A stretch of 64,000 nucleotides of DNA from Coptis chinensis (GCA_015680905.1 CM027378.1:3038001-3102000), one strand, 5' to 3'; positions 1 through 11,686 are shown, counted from the stretch's first letter. Notes: generated by a model from the sequence alone, not told the origin. Made by a program: numbers and translations.

Positions 1-94
1 ACTCAATTTCTATTAGAGCTCATTCGTATTCAGAGCTTATGTCATATATGCACCTCAAGGAGTTTCTCCTTCATCTTTTGTGTCATTCACCCTT
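1..94. other. unassigned flank
   Basis: Short AT-rich stretch left of the solo Copia LTR. No coding signal or recognised repeat is seen. It is the target into which the Copia element inserted. Confidence 0.5.
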
Positions 95-99
95 GGATG

Positions 100-1316
100 T
101 GATATGGTTATATACTAAAAGCATTACTTTTGTATTAACTCTAATTTTTTATTTTTTAAATGAGAATCATGTGGGAAAATGTTATGCATATTATATATTG
201 TAGATGATATGGTGTGTGGTGACACACATAAGATCATATTATCAGTACCTTATAAAGTATAAGTAAACGTTCACAACCTAGATGGATTTGGACAAACCAT
301 TGGTATGGTTGTAGTATAATCTGGTATTAGTCTATCTTGACTACAGGATTACACTAGTACACTTTGTGTGTATTGAACATGACCAAGTGAGGTTGTTTCT
401 CTTTATAGTGACTATAGAAGAGAACAAACACATCTGTTATTATGGATGCTTGTCCTCTTAATCTGGATATAATAACGAGCACTTACATGCATTGTACATT
501 GCTTTAAATCATCAATGAGTGAGATTCATTTGTGAATCAACAAACTCGATGGATTAGGTAATGACATTGTATGTAAGGTGTGTTGTTGATTATAGAAGGA
601 ATTCGTGACCCGCAGAAAGTCGGGTTGATGATGTCCCCTTGAGGGGCTCATAAAGATTGTTATGTAAACCCTGTAGGTGGATTTAATTCGACATGACAAT
701 GAGGTTGAGTGGTACTACTCAAGGACATAAGAAGTTGATTAATATAGTTGTTAGTAACTTGACTTAATCAACGAGCATTCGATATCTTAAACATGGGGAG
801 ATCAATGAGCATATAATATGGAGCCCATACACGTAATTTGGGATTAGGACGGAAGTTCAACAATGGCCTTTAGTGGAATAAGTCATTTGTTGATGGACTT
901 GGGCCGTGTGTTCTGGGCGAACATGGGAAGCCCAAGCCTGTCAGGAGACCTAACCATAATTTCTCCTCATGGTCCCTGTTGTAGCCTATATAAAGAAACC
1001 CCTTTTTCTCTGGCCGAAATACTCAGGTTTTGCTCAAGAAAAGTTAGTTTTGAAATTCGGTTCTAAACTAAGAGAGTGAGAGAGGAAAAGAGAGAAAGAA
1101 GGGGCTAGAAGATCGTTGCCCACACAACGTCCATTCTAAGAAAAGGAATACAACAGAAGATCAAGAGGTTGCTGATTCGTAGAGCTTGGATTTTAAGAGA
1201 AATCACAACTGATCTAAAGGTATGATTCTAACCAAAATCATGAACACCCTTTATTCCGCTGCACATGGGATTTCCTGGTTTGTAGTCGATTACATGAAAC
1301 CATAACGGTTCCTACA
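100..1316 (+). repeat. solo LTR of a Ty1/Copia retrotransposon
   Basis: Starts TGATATGGTTATATAC and ends GGTTCCTACA, with the TG...CA ends usual for LTRs. The 5 bases on each side are identical (GGATG at 95-99 and 1317-1321), so both ends are exact. The body matches the LTR at 32125-33387 almost throughout. No internal Copia sequence lies on either side, so this is a solo LTR, normally produced by recombination between the two LTRs of a full element. Short open frames inside it are not genes. The strand is that of the related copy with coding remnants. Confidence 0.93.
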
Positions 1317-1449
1317 GGATGATAGCATGTGATACCGTTAGATTGTATTTTTTCAAGCTGATCATTTTGGTAGCTTATTGGTACAAATCCGACAGGTAAC
1401 GAAGCGGGAATCTGCATTTTACACTTTTCAAGATTCAAAGGACATGATC

Positions 1450-2430
1450 GGAATTATTGCGTTTCATATGGGCTCGGACCAAAAATTAAAATCCAAAAAA
1501 AGGGAACGTGTGGTGCACGTGCCTACTTCTTTTCTACTCCACGTGCTCGCCCCCATTGCTCTCCATCTTCCCCAGCCACAACAAAACCCTAGCCACCGTA
1601 AGTCAACCCCCGCCCGCCCCTACCCAGGTCGTGACCGCCCCTCTACTCACCACCACCACCAAAATTTTCACAATACATTCCATTTTCGACCCCAATCACA
1701 TCTATTTACTCCTATTTCACCAATTCAAAGCCAAAATGAACCAGGTCACAAAAATCATTCCAGAACAAAATTTTGGGCCTCTGTTCAATTCCATTCTTTT
1801 TGGCATACATTTCAGAGCAGAGATAGTGAGAAGACATTGGGAGTCTTTGGCTGAGTTGGTGCATACAACTTAGTTTCCATCACACACTTTTTCATTTTAT
1901 AATAGTATGCACCGAGTGGCAGATGGTAAGGTTTTCTGCAAGTTTGTTGAGGGTACATTTAAGCTTACACCTGAGGTGGTGAGTGAAGCCATCGGGATTC
2001 CATTGAAGTCTTACACTCAAACAAAACAGTCTCCAGAAAAAAAGGATGTTGATGTTCTAATCGCTGAGACGCTTCTGGAGGGTAGGAAAAACACTGCATC
2101 TTACTGCGCTTAGCAGAACTCGCTGAGGAGGAACCAGTTGGTAGCTTCGCAATGGGCAACCTACAATCTTATAGGCTCAGCGAAGCCCTCCGATATCAGT
2201 AAGAGTATTTTGCACATTATTTGGATTTTGCAAGAGAAGAAAAATAGTTTTTGCGTAGTTCAATTCATTTGGGAGCAGCTTTGTAAAGTCCGTAAGACTT
2301 ATGCTTCCCTCCCTGTGATTTGCATTCTCATCATTTAACAATGGGATTTTGAGCTTCTTGATGACACAGTGGAACTCGAGTACGCTACGGCAGGTCCCAT
2401 TTCTGCCCACTGTGTCTAACTATACTAGCA
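1450..2430 (+). pseudogene. fossil fragment of Athila-type extra ORF (ORF A-like), plus strand
   Basis: The segment between about 1907 and 2338 reads in two frames as protein that resembles ORF A of element 4 (39672-40702): a part with FCKFVEGTFKLTPEVVSEAI, like its FVKVNGSRRELTTAVLSDI, then a part with SQWATYNLI and LHIIWILQEKKNSFC, like its AQWVSRNVI and LHILWILQKKRYEFC. The Pro/His-rich frame before it (about 1508-1854) may be its N-terminal side. The family looks like the 'putative plant transposon protein' type found as an extra ORF in Tat/Athila elements. It is broken, and it is the only Athila-type remnant here on the plus strand. No LTR of its own is visible. Confidence 0.5.
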
Positions 2431-3206
2431 TCCTCCTACATCCAGACTAAGCACAAAAGTCTGAAAATGCCAAAGGATCAAATTCCCAAAGGCATGGGCT
2501 TGAGCCCAAAAGGCTTTACCCTATCCACTCAAAGAAGGCACAAAAAGCTTACATATTAGGTTATTTGTTGGATAAATTAGAGTAGGGCAAACTTGTACAT
2601 CTTTAAACATATATAAGTATAGAGATACCCACAAAATAAGGGAGCTAGTTAACTAATAGCTTGACTTTAGTAGGAGTAGGAGATAAGAATTAGTTAATTG
2701 TTTTTAATTACTTTTAATTCAATTGTTTTCTATTTTCATTACTTAAAGCTTGAAGCTATGTTGAATCTTGTTGCTTTTCTTCCATTCAAGTTGTTTTATC
2801 TTGTTTTTCATAACAATAGTTTTTCAAAACATCTTCTAAATCATTCATTCACCCAACCAAAGTTGGTTATACTCATTTGAATCAATCAAATGAGTATAAC
2901 TTGCTAACCAAGTTACATTTTTCATATCAAAACAACTTTTATTTCCATGTTTTCATTATCAAAATAATAATAACTAGTTCTAAACATCATTATATATCGA
3001 AACCCATCCCAAAAATAATAGAGGAATCAAGAAAAAAGTTGAGTTTTCTCCATCACCATTCTTCTCACATAGATCTAAGATGAACAACTTTAAAACCCCA
3101 ACTTACCACGATTTCTATAATTGTCAAGACTCAGTGTCACTTAGGCCGTGCATGCGACCTTGTCTAGAGTAACAACCTCCAAACTTGATCGATCACTGTC
3201 ATTTTG
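2431..3206. other. unassigned AT-rich DNA
   Basis: No gene or recognised element between the ORF A-like fragment and the diverged LTR. Open frames at 2698-2880 and 2877-3083 are low-complexity and unconvincing. It contains one perfect inverted repeat (2866-2900). Confidence 0.5.
2866..2900. repeat. perfect 15-base inverted repeat, 5-base loop
   Basis: GTTATACTCATTTGA (2866-2880) and its exact reverse complement TCAAATGAGTATAAC (2886-2900), separated by ATCAA. It could be a small foldback or an origin of a short palindrome. No terminator-like run follows. Function unknown. Confidence 0.8.
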
Positions 3207-4557
3207 TGACAGGATGTAAAATAAAGCTTAATTACCCAAGTGACGAAATATCAAAATAGTATCTGAACTAGATGACAAGCGGTGTTAAAGAATGATGTTG
3301 AAATAGTATGTAAATACTCTCGAAATCTGTAGATCAAGAGGAATAGTCGTGTCCGTCCACTCTAGTTGTATGTCATTACTTGGATGCATGTGTTAAGTCA
3401 ATAACCATTCTTAATACGAGAGTAATAATTGCTAAAATAGTAGATAAAGATGTTGGAATTAGTAGATATAACACTAATTAAAAGGATTAGAACGGGTTTA
3501 ACCCACCATGCAATTCGAACAGCTATTGGTTAGCTATCAAATTGCCTATTTTTTATCCCTAGTGAATACCAAGTCCACTCAGAACATGGATTCACTAGCT
3601 TAAGAGTCTAGCACCACCACAAATCTCTTTGTGAGGATTCTAGATTCTAGTCCCTTGGTTATGAGTCTATCTCTAGAACTCACAACCAACGGACTTGACG
3701 ATCTTAAGCAAAATGATAGAAAACTAATAACTACACATCCTCACTTGGCTTTTTAAACCCCCTCAATGGAGGTTTAGCCTAGTTTCATTGGATGTTTAAC
3801 TAATAAACAATAAGAGAGAAACAAGAAAATAGAGAACGAGAATTAAAAACTAAACTAAAATCTTTTTATTGATTGGGAAAATGGAGGCTACAAACTACTT
3901 AATTAAAACTAGAGAGAAGAAAAGTAACTAAACTACAACTACAACTAATAGGAACTAAGACTAAAAAGCAAGGACCCTTTTGTTAAGCCTTAGCCCTCTT
4001 TATAAAGGAGAGGGTTAGGATTACATATTTTCATGCATGGGCTAAGAAGGGGAACTTTGGGCCTCTTAAGTGAGCCCAAAGTTCACCAGGTGAACCCTAA
4101 AGAGACCACAGCTGCTGGAAATAACTCTCGTGCCATTTTCATCTACTTTCACTACTCTGAATGGGCTAAGACCAGGTCCATTGGAAAGTTGGTTTCGAGT
4201 GGGTCGTTTTGACATAACATATGCCCGATTCCGAGGCCCGAGTCCAAAGATATGGTGTTTTGAAGTTCGTTGACGTTTTTACTCCTTTTCTACCCAGATT
4301 GACTTTGACTTCCCAGCTTTGAGTGAGCTTGAAAAACGATTTTCTCCATGATTCTTGGGCTTTAGTAGATGAACTTCCGTGGCAATCATCTTGACTTGTT
4401 TTCCAAGCTAAAATGGTGTCTTTAGTCACCTAATCAGCTTCACGTCCTGAAATGCACGAAAACATGAAAACAGTATTAACTTATATATATTAGGAACATA
4501 ATTAGCCTAAATGTAATGTTCTTAAGAGGTTTAAAATACACTTTATGGTGCTTATCA
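3207..4557 (-). repeat. element 0: diverged 3' LTR, Athila-type
   Basis: Its inner end (TTATCA at 4552-4557) is followed directly by the polypurine tract, as in the other copies. It shares with them the LTR block CCTCAATGGAGG (about 3756-3778), a TATA-like box and the closing sequence, but much of its outer half is diverged. The outer end (TGACAGG at 3207) is set by the expected length and the TG dinucleotide and is uncertain by tens of bases. It belongs to the oldest Athila-type element of the left nest. Confidence 0.65.
3998..4006 (-). promoter_or_regulatory. TATA-like box in LTR of element 0
   Basis: On the element strand this reads CTTTATAAAG within a GC-flanked context, at the same LTR position as the boxes in both LTRs of element 1. 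It is the likely core promoter of the LTR; the role is inferred from position only. Confidence 0.45.
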
Positions 4558-4574
4558 CACCACCCCCAAACAGC
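4558..4574 (-). other. polypurine tract of element 0
   Basis: Plus strand CACCACCCCCAAAC, so GTTTGGGGGTGGTG on the element strand, touching the LTR end. It is the primer for plus-strand DNA synthesis in LTR elements. Confidence 0.8.
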
Positions 4575-4754
4575 ATTTTGCTTCTCCTCAAGCAAAGATG
4601 AAAAATAAAAACATATAAGTGGCAAAAATGTAGTCCTAACTAATCTCGTTTCACAGAGTGCGATTGCATTGACCATATGTAATAAGGCCTTAAACGACTA
4701 GGAATTCCATAGTAGACGAGTTGTAGCCTCGTGAGAGTTTTCCAGAGAAGGTAC

Positions 4755-6096
4755 TGATAAAAGAAAAAAGTAGTGTTTACTCCTAAGTTTAACTAATTAA
4801 ACTTAAATAGAAATAAAGCATTCAAATTTACTCTAAATTATCAAAGTTCTACTATTGTGAATAATGTAATAAATGGAGTAGAGAATTCATTCCACTCCTA
4901 GTCGTTTAGACGTTAAGATTTCCAAGTTTACTTAATTCTAACAAAATCGATGAGAGTAATGAAATGAAAATATACTAATATCGTGATTGAATACTAATTA
5001 AAATGTTCTAATTTATACTACGACAATTCAATACCAAAATGTGAATATGGAGAGGGAATTAGGGATATTTGATTCTACCTAGAAATCAACTTAATAAACT
5101 AGCATAGATTTGTTATAATCCTAATCTTTATGTTTTCAAATAAAGATTGGGTCTTTCTAAACCCTAATTATTCATGGCAATCTCTACCAACTAATAATTA
5201 GCATGTGAGACAATGTAAACCCATTCTCATGGTGAATTAACTAACTTCTAGAGTGGAATAGATTATTACAACTATTTCTATACTAACACAATCAAGTTTT
5301 CATCAAAGCTTCCTCAAACCCCTCTAATGGAGGTTTTAGCTTCGACTCATCAAACTATCATTAATAGAAGAAGAAGAAGAAAACATTTTTGAAGAAATAT
5401 AAAATTACTTTATTAATCTAATGAAAAAGAGTCTAATGATTCAAAATTGTATTAAAAACTATGTACTAACTAATTAATTAAGTATAATCTATATTATGAA
5501 TCTAATTTAGGAGAGTCTAAGAGTTTGGCCTTTGTCCTCTTTATATAGAAGAGGCTAGGTCTACAAATTCGTGCTTGGGCATTAGAGCCATATTTTGGGC
5601 CATAAAATCGAGCCCAAACCTTGATTACTTCGATCCAAAAAGGGTTTCTCTGCTGGAAATTAATGCAACAGACTTTTCACCCTCTTCTACTCCTTTTATT
5701 GGATCAAATGTTGGACTATTAGAAAGCTCTTTCCGAGCCGGTCGTTTTGACATATGGTAGGCCCAATTCCGAGGTCTGAATCCAAAGATACGGCCTTCGG
5801 AAGTTCTGCTGACTTTTATGCGCTATTTCGGCCCGCGTTGACTTTGACTTTTCAGCTTTGACCGGGCTTTAAAAAGGGTTTTCCTCCTTAAATCTTGGCC
5901 ATTAATCATAAAACTTCTTAGCAACCAACCTTTGCTCATTTATCTCGCAAAATGGACATATTTCTAGACATATTCGACTATAATGCCTGAAATACACAAA
6001 AGCACGTAAACAACACTAACTCTTATTTATTAATTACGTAATTAGTCTAAAGTAATATTGTCAAGTGGTTAAAACTACAGTTTTGGGCTCTTATCA
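4755..6096 (-). repeat. element 1: 3' LTR
   Basis: Starts TGATAAAAG and ends GGGCTCTTATCA on the plus strand. It pairs with 25475-26818; the flanking GGTAC duplication fixes the outer edge, and the polypurine tract follows at 6097. It holds a TATA-like box near 5540 and the conserved stem-loop at 5316-5338. Confidence 0.93.
5540..5549 (-). promoter_or_regulatory. TATA-like box, 3' LTR of element 1
   Basis: Element strand reads CTATATAAAG. The same site in the 5' LTR (26260-26270) reads TTATATAAAG. Likely LTR core promoter. Confidence 0.5.
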
Positions 6097-6112
6097 AACC
6101 ACTCCCAAACAA
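6097..6112 (-). other. polypurine tract of element 1
   Basis: Plus strand AACCACTCCCAAACAAC directly after the LTR end; same place as in the sister copies. Confidence 0.8.
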
Positions 6113-6679
6113 CATTTTGCTTCTCCTCAAGCAAATATGAGAAATTATAATAAATGACCAAAAATGGACTTCTAACTAATCTCCTTTCGCCAAGTGCGAT
6201 TGCATTGACCATATGCAACAAGACCTTAAACCACTAGGAATTCCCTAGTGGACGAGTTATAGCCTCGTAAGAGTTTTCCGGTGAAGGTACTCACAAACTT
6301 CATTTATACTACAACAACTAAGAAATTAAACTATTATTTCTTTATTTATTCTCAGATATCTATCCATCTCACTAGCAATGAATACAGAATAATCAAGTTG
6401 AAACCTAAGCTAATATGTGCATAATAATCAATCATTTACGGATAAACATATATATAATGAACTATGCTATGTAATGCACTAACAGGTCCATTTCTGAAAC
6501 TTTGGAATAGCGTTCTTAAGTAGGTCCTCACATAAATGTCAAGACAAAAACCACTTTCATTTTTCCATTCAAGTTTCGCTCACTCCAGTATGCAGTGGGC
6601 ACACTTTACCTTACAATCTCAATGACACACAAGGAAGCCGAAGTCAATCAAACACATCTGCCACTTACTATCACACTAA
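6113..6679 (-). other. element 1: 3' noncoding region, first part
   Basis: No gene. It holds the conserved palindrome CCACTAGG...CCTAGTGG at 6231-6251 and matches the same region of element 2 (8131 onward) and element 0. Element 2 is inserted at its right edge; the sequence resumes at 19131. Confidence 0.75.
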
Positions 6680-8115
6680 TGATACAAGTAAAATGAATAG
6701 TTTACCTACGAAATGAACGATGAATTCAAAACGTAAGTAAACTAAAACTGATCTTTTAATCTCAATTATCAAAGCTTCTACTCTCGATGCGAATTGCACT
6801 AAGTGGAGTAGGAAGTTCGTTCCACTCCTAGTTCCCTAGCATGGATTGTTTTCTAAGTCTAAGAAATCAGTCTTAAGTCTAATGAGAGCTTTACGAAATG
6901 TTATGCTAACAAAGGCAGCGTTAATTTAAATAACAAGATATAATAATATAATAAATAACAAGATAAAATATAAACTAAAGTTAATCTAATTAAAGCTACG
7001 AAATACGATTGTTTGAATCTAGATAAAGAAATTAGAGGGAATTGAATCTACCTCGAATCCAACTTAACAACCTAGCGTAGAATGTTGTATCTCAATTCTC
7101 ACGTTCTACGGAGAATTTCGAAGTTCTAATCCCTAGTGTTCATGGCATTCCTACGAATACTAACTAGCATGTGAGGTCGTCCACCCATTCTCATGGCTTA
7201 AACACGACCTTCTAGAGTGGAATAGATTCTACAACCAATTCTATACTAACCACTAAGTTTTCATCAAAGGCTTCATCAACCCCTCTAATGGAGGTTTTAG
7301 CCTTGAGTCATCAAACTAACATTTCCCATTGAATCTAAACTAAACATGATATAAAGAATTGAAATTTACTTAATTAAACAATAATAAAATCTAATTTAAT
7401 GACTACAATGCAATAAGGACAGGAATTGAAATTAGATCTAGAAATGGAAATGACAAAAATCGAAGTTGGTAGAAATACTACTTATTTGATCTAATCAAAA
7501 TGAAGAACAAGGATTCAAAGGTTTAATCTAAACAAGGATTTGGATTTGAAACTACACTTAATCAAAAACAATTAAATAAAACTAGATCTAGAAGCTATTC
7601 TAATGGTTACTTTCTATTCTAAGCTAACTTTATTTTCTAACCTAAAAATCTACCATTAACAAAGAGCTAAGCTTTTGGTTTTATATGTTTTCAGATCCAA
7701 AAATCGTGCATGGGCTTGGAGCCATGTTTTGGGCCAGAGAATCAGGCCCAAAACCCAATTCTTTCAGTCCAAAAAGGCCTCTTCAGCTAGATTCGGCTTC
7801 AACAGACTTTTCGTCCACTTCTGCTCTTCTTATTGGATCAAGGCTTGGACCATTGCAAAGCTCTTTCCGAGCCGGTCGTTTTGACATAAGGTAGGCCCAA
7901 TTCCGAGGTCTGAGTCCAAAGATATGGCATTCGGAAGTTCTGCTGACTTTTGCTCCTTTATCTCGCTAAAGTGGCACATTTCTGCACATAATGGACTTTG
8001 AAGCCTGAAATGCATAAAAACACGTAATCATTATTAACTCTTACTTATTATTCACATAATTGGTCTAACAGTATGATTATTAAGGGGTTAAAACTACAGT
8101 TTTGGGCTCTTATCA
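6680..8115 (-). repeat. element 2: 3' LTR
   Basis: Begins TGATACAAG, ends GGGCTCTTATCA, pairs with 17678-19125. The ACTAA duplication at 6675-6679 fixes the outer edge and the polypurine tract follows at 8116. Confidence 0.93.
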
Positions 8116-8130
8116 AACCACCCCCAAACA
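8116..8130 (-). other. polypurine tract of element 2
   Basis: Plus strand AACCACCCCCAAACA, touching the LTR end; purine-only TGTTTGGGGGTGGTT on the element strand apart from thymines. Confidence 0.85.
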
Positions 8131-9929
8131 GCATTTTGCTTGTCCTCAAGCAAAGATGAGAAATTAGAATAAGTGACCAAAAATGGAGTTCTAACTACTC
8201 TCGTTTCGCTGAGTGCGATTGCATTGACCATATGCAACAAGGCCTTAAACCACTAGGAATTCCCTAGTGGACGAGTTATAGCCTCGTGAGAGTTTTCCAG
8301 TGAAGGTACTCACAAACTTCATCTATACTACAACGACTAAGAAAATAAAACTATTGTTTCCTTATTCATGCTCAACTATCTATACATCTCTCTAGCAATT
8401 GAATAAGAATAACCCAGTCAAAAACCTAAGTTAATATATGCATAATAATCAATCATCTACAATAAACATATATACAATGAGTAGTACTATCAAATGTTTA
8501 GCAGGTTTGTTTCTGAGAACTCGGAATAGCGTCCTTAAGTAGGTTCTCACAATAATAGTCAAGAAACAACACTCTGATTTTTCCACTCAAGTTTCGCTAC
8601 TCCAGTGTACAGTGGGCACACTTTACCTTACAATCTCAATGACAACAAGGAAGCCGGAGTCGATCAAACACATCTGCCACTTACTATCACACTAACCTAT
8701 TCCTAATTGAGCTAGAGGTCTTTATTAGGTGTTGCGGGGATTAGGAGATGGTTTAAGAAGGAAGGAAATGGATATTCAAAAGGACAAGTCTGAGATAATA
8801 GAGTCTTCATATTACGTAACTAGAGAAACCTTGTTATTTACTTTTGCTTCTACACTTTGTTTCCATCCTTAGCCATATTTTTCTTTTTCTTTTCTTTAGC
8901 TTTTGACTCCCTTTTATTCTATTTTTGGAGTTTTTATTTTATTTCTATTTTTATTTTTCTTTTCTTTGGATGGAAACTTCTTTTCTTTATTTTCTGAAGC
9001 AACTAACTAATTTTTGTTTACACATGTTTTTCTTCTTCTTCTTTCTTCATCATTCTATTCTCGGACTTATTCAAATTGGGTAGGTTGATTTTTTTTTATT
9101 TTATTTTGTTTTGTAAAGGGGTAAAGAAATTGTGGTTTATGGAAGGGCTAATGAAAGGCTGGGGGCGACTAGCTTAAAAAATATACTTAGGTCAGAATTT
9201 CTAGCTATATCGATCCAAAAAGGGCCTAAATTCTCGCTTAGGATATGGTTTAGTGATCAAGCAAGTGGGACGTGTGATTTCTCTATCCGGATTTTGCTTC
9301 TCCCTTGTGTCATTTCTCAAATGTTTATTTCATATAAGGCTTTAGGCTATATTCTCACAGGATTTGTAGAATAAGTACTCTAGCCTAGATTTCAGAAACT
9401 TATCGCTAACAATCATAGATACCCGGGTAATATATTTATAGATAGATGCAAAGATTATTACCTACATATTAACCTAAGTTTCTAACAATTATTCTGATGC
9501 AAAAGCTATGTGAGACTTCTAGATTGTTAAGAGCATAGAGAAAGAAAACAATACCAATATTCCTAAGTGTATAGCATGGACTTATTTATTTATATTTTTA
9601 AATTTTTGAAATTTTAACTAGAAAACAAATGCATATTATATATATTTATATCCTAGCAGATGTCTTAATTACACGTGTTTCTATGCCCCAAAAAAAACAA
9701 GAAGCATGCTTTGTCCTCAAAGCATTTAAATAAAGAGGGTAGGAAAAATACCATTGAAACGCGTGAAATTCAGGAACATCTGCAAAACAAGGTTAGAACA
9801 TACTAATATAGGAAATAAAACCGACGCGAACTCTATAAGAGTTCCACCCATTATGGGGTTAACAGAATTAAATTGCTTGGGACATAAGCGGACACTCAAT
9901 GTAAACTAAAACTTACCTCCACTCCGCCG
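8131..9929 (-). other. element 2: 3' noncoding region
   Basis: About 1.8 kb without a convincing gene, alike in elements 0, 1 and 2. It contains the palindrome CCACTAGGAATTCCCTAGTGG (about 8251-8271) and a pyrimidine-rich stretch (8880-9110), hence purine-rich on the element strand. A plus-strand open frame at 9132-9374 is antisense and not kept in the sister copies. Confidence 0.7.
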
Positions 9930-10952
9930 TTATTCGTCATCTTCGTCATCCTCTACTTCTATAAAGAAGTGAGGCTCCTTCACGTCCTGCCATGCTATGA
10001 TAATTTGCCAGGCTTCACGCCATTTATCATCTATGGTTGCTAACCTATTAAGTGCCACTTGGTCTGATGGGGTGTAGGGTGCAACATGGTGAGGTTGTAT
10101 CCGCCACCCTTGCCAAGTCATTGCACGGAAAGATCGAATAATACTATTGGTGGGTCGCACCGTGTCTACCCTAATCTAATCCGTGAAACGTGTACAAAAA
10201 ACAGGAAAGAAACATAGCATAATACATTGAAATTAGAACAGGCATAAGAAGGTACTTATGCCCTCATGGTATGGGCTCGTGCTAAAGTAGACATCAAAGT
10301 TCGGGAAGGTCATAACCGCGCCCCGTGGCTAAAGCAAGGAAAACGGCGCAAGTGGCGACATTCACGTAAGAAAACGCCATTCCCCTAAAATGTTTAGCAT
10401 AATCCAAAACATAACAGTTCCTATGTTCATGGACAGGGCTACCGCGGCAACGCGTTATAGTCCCTTGGTCCTCAATCTGGAAAATGCCCGCCCCATAAGC
10501 CTCGTGCAAAAACTCATAAGTGTAGACATGCATATTATCGACCCAATAGCACCATGGGTCTTGTATCTCGGCCGGGCATAGCAAGTCCAAGAACAAATGC
10601 TAGCAATAACACGGTAATTTCCATTAGTTCATCGTCAATGTTGATGGAGAACACTTGTTCTCCATCCGCTCTCTCAAAGAAAATGCAGTTATTATAAAAA
10701 TAAGATGCAAGTCTTTGGAGAATAAAGTTCACCCGGTCTTACCATAAGAGGTTCCCTACCAACGATGTGATCACCTCCAAAACCAAGCACCGTAAGTAGT
10801 GCTTTGGAACAAATCTTCAAAGACTGTTCCGGTATTATTATAGGAGATGTCATCTCAAAACTACATTCGAACAGCTGCAAAACAACCAGCACAACTCGCT
10901 GGAAAATGGAATTTTTCTGGTCCCACGGAAGTATATGGCGAAAGGCCTTCAA
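9930..10952 (-). pseudogene. element 2: extra ORF B, function unknown
   Basis: About 1 kb of minus-strand coding remnant in the last gene position before the 3' noncoding region. Recognisable pieces are WVDNMHVYTYEFLHEAYGAG, a middle part with DGEQVFSINIDDELMEIT, and an acidic C-terminus (VEDDEDDE). Related sequence lies in element 1 (20039-20272, DGEYVFSITIGDETMDITKF) and at the edge of element 0 (28495-28580), so it is a family gene, not chance. I do not recognise a domain. Athila elements are known to carry an extra gene after pol, in the place of a retroviral env; no signal peptide or membrane segment can be claimed here. Broken in several places. Confidence 0.6.
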
Positions 10953-11495
10953 CTAGGGCGCTGAAGTCACGCTCTTTGTATTTTGGAATTCCGGTGTTTG
11001 GCCGAAGTCGCGCTTTGACTTAAGCGCGAGGCGCCTCGAGCAAAAATTTTATGTCGGAAGTGTAGAGCTGAAGCTCCTCCGCTGGCGGCCTGGCCCGAGT
11101 CTGCAGATTTGCGAAAATGGAGACGAAAACGGGAATCGCGGGTGTGAAGGGTGCGTGATGGAAGTTAGATGTAGTGTGAGTTGTGAGTGTAGAATGTATG
11201 AAGTTTATATAGGTTTTAAGTTGCTAAAACGGATCGGAAAGTTGCCAAAAAGTATTTACGGCAGGTTTCGAAATCCTAAAATTTTCAAACCCAAAACGGA
11301 AACAACTCATTTTCTTGATTCTAATTGAACCCAAGATCTTTTAGGTTGATTTTATGATTGAATGTACCTATTTAATTTAGATTTCATCCTACAATGATTC
11401 TCAATCATAGATATGCCTAAACGGCCATATTTTCACCTTACTCGCAATAAATTCTAACACTAGGGTTATATAAAAATAAAGCTTGAATTGATAAA
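10953..11495. other. element 2: spacer before ORF B, partly CpG-rich
   Basis: The part at about 10950-11110 is rich in GCGC and GCG words like the leader repeats; the rest is AT-rich. No gene. Confidence 0.6.
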
Positions 11496-11513
11496 ACCAC
11501 CCCCAAACAAGTT
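11496..11513 (-). other. internal polypurine-like tract between ORF A and ORF B
   Basis: Plus strand ACCACCCCCAAACAAG, nearly the same as the terminal tract at 8116. The same site exists at 21009-21022 (element 1) and 39373-39386 (element 4). Confidence 0.65.
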
Positions 11514-11686
11514 GGGAAGGTGGGATCAATATGAAACAACCACACATACTGAAAATAACCCCCTTATATTAAAATTTTCATTCGAGTACCTTTCACTACA
11601 AAATTCAAATTACGAAAATAAAAGTTACATTACAATAAAACAACAAAAATAAATAAAACAACAACCACTATCAATCCTCACACTCT

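Noticed and set aside
863-1066. Open frame in the Copia LTR
   Set aside because: Lies wholly inside a solo LTR and is not open in the second LTR copy.
7675-8015. Pairs of open frames on both strands, repeated at 18685-19025
   Set aside because: They lie at the same place in the two LTRs of element 2; they are shared because the LTRs are, not because they code.
9132-9374. 80-codon plus-strand open frame
   Set aside because: Antisense in the 3' noncoding region of element 2 and not open in elements 0 and 1.
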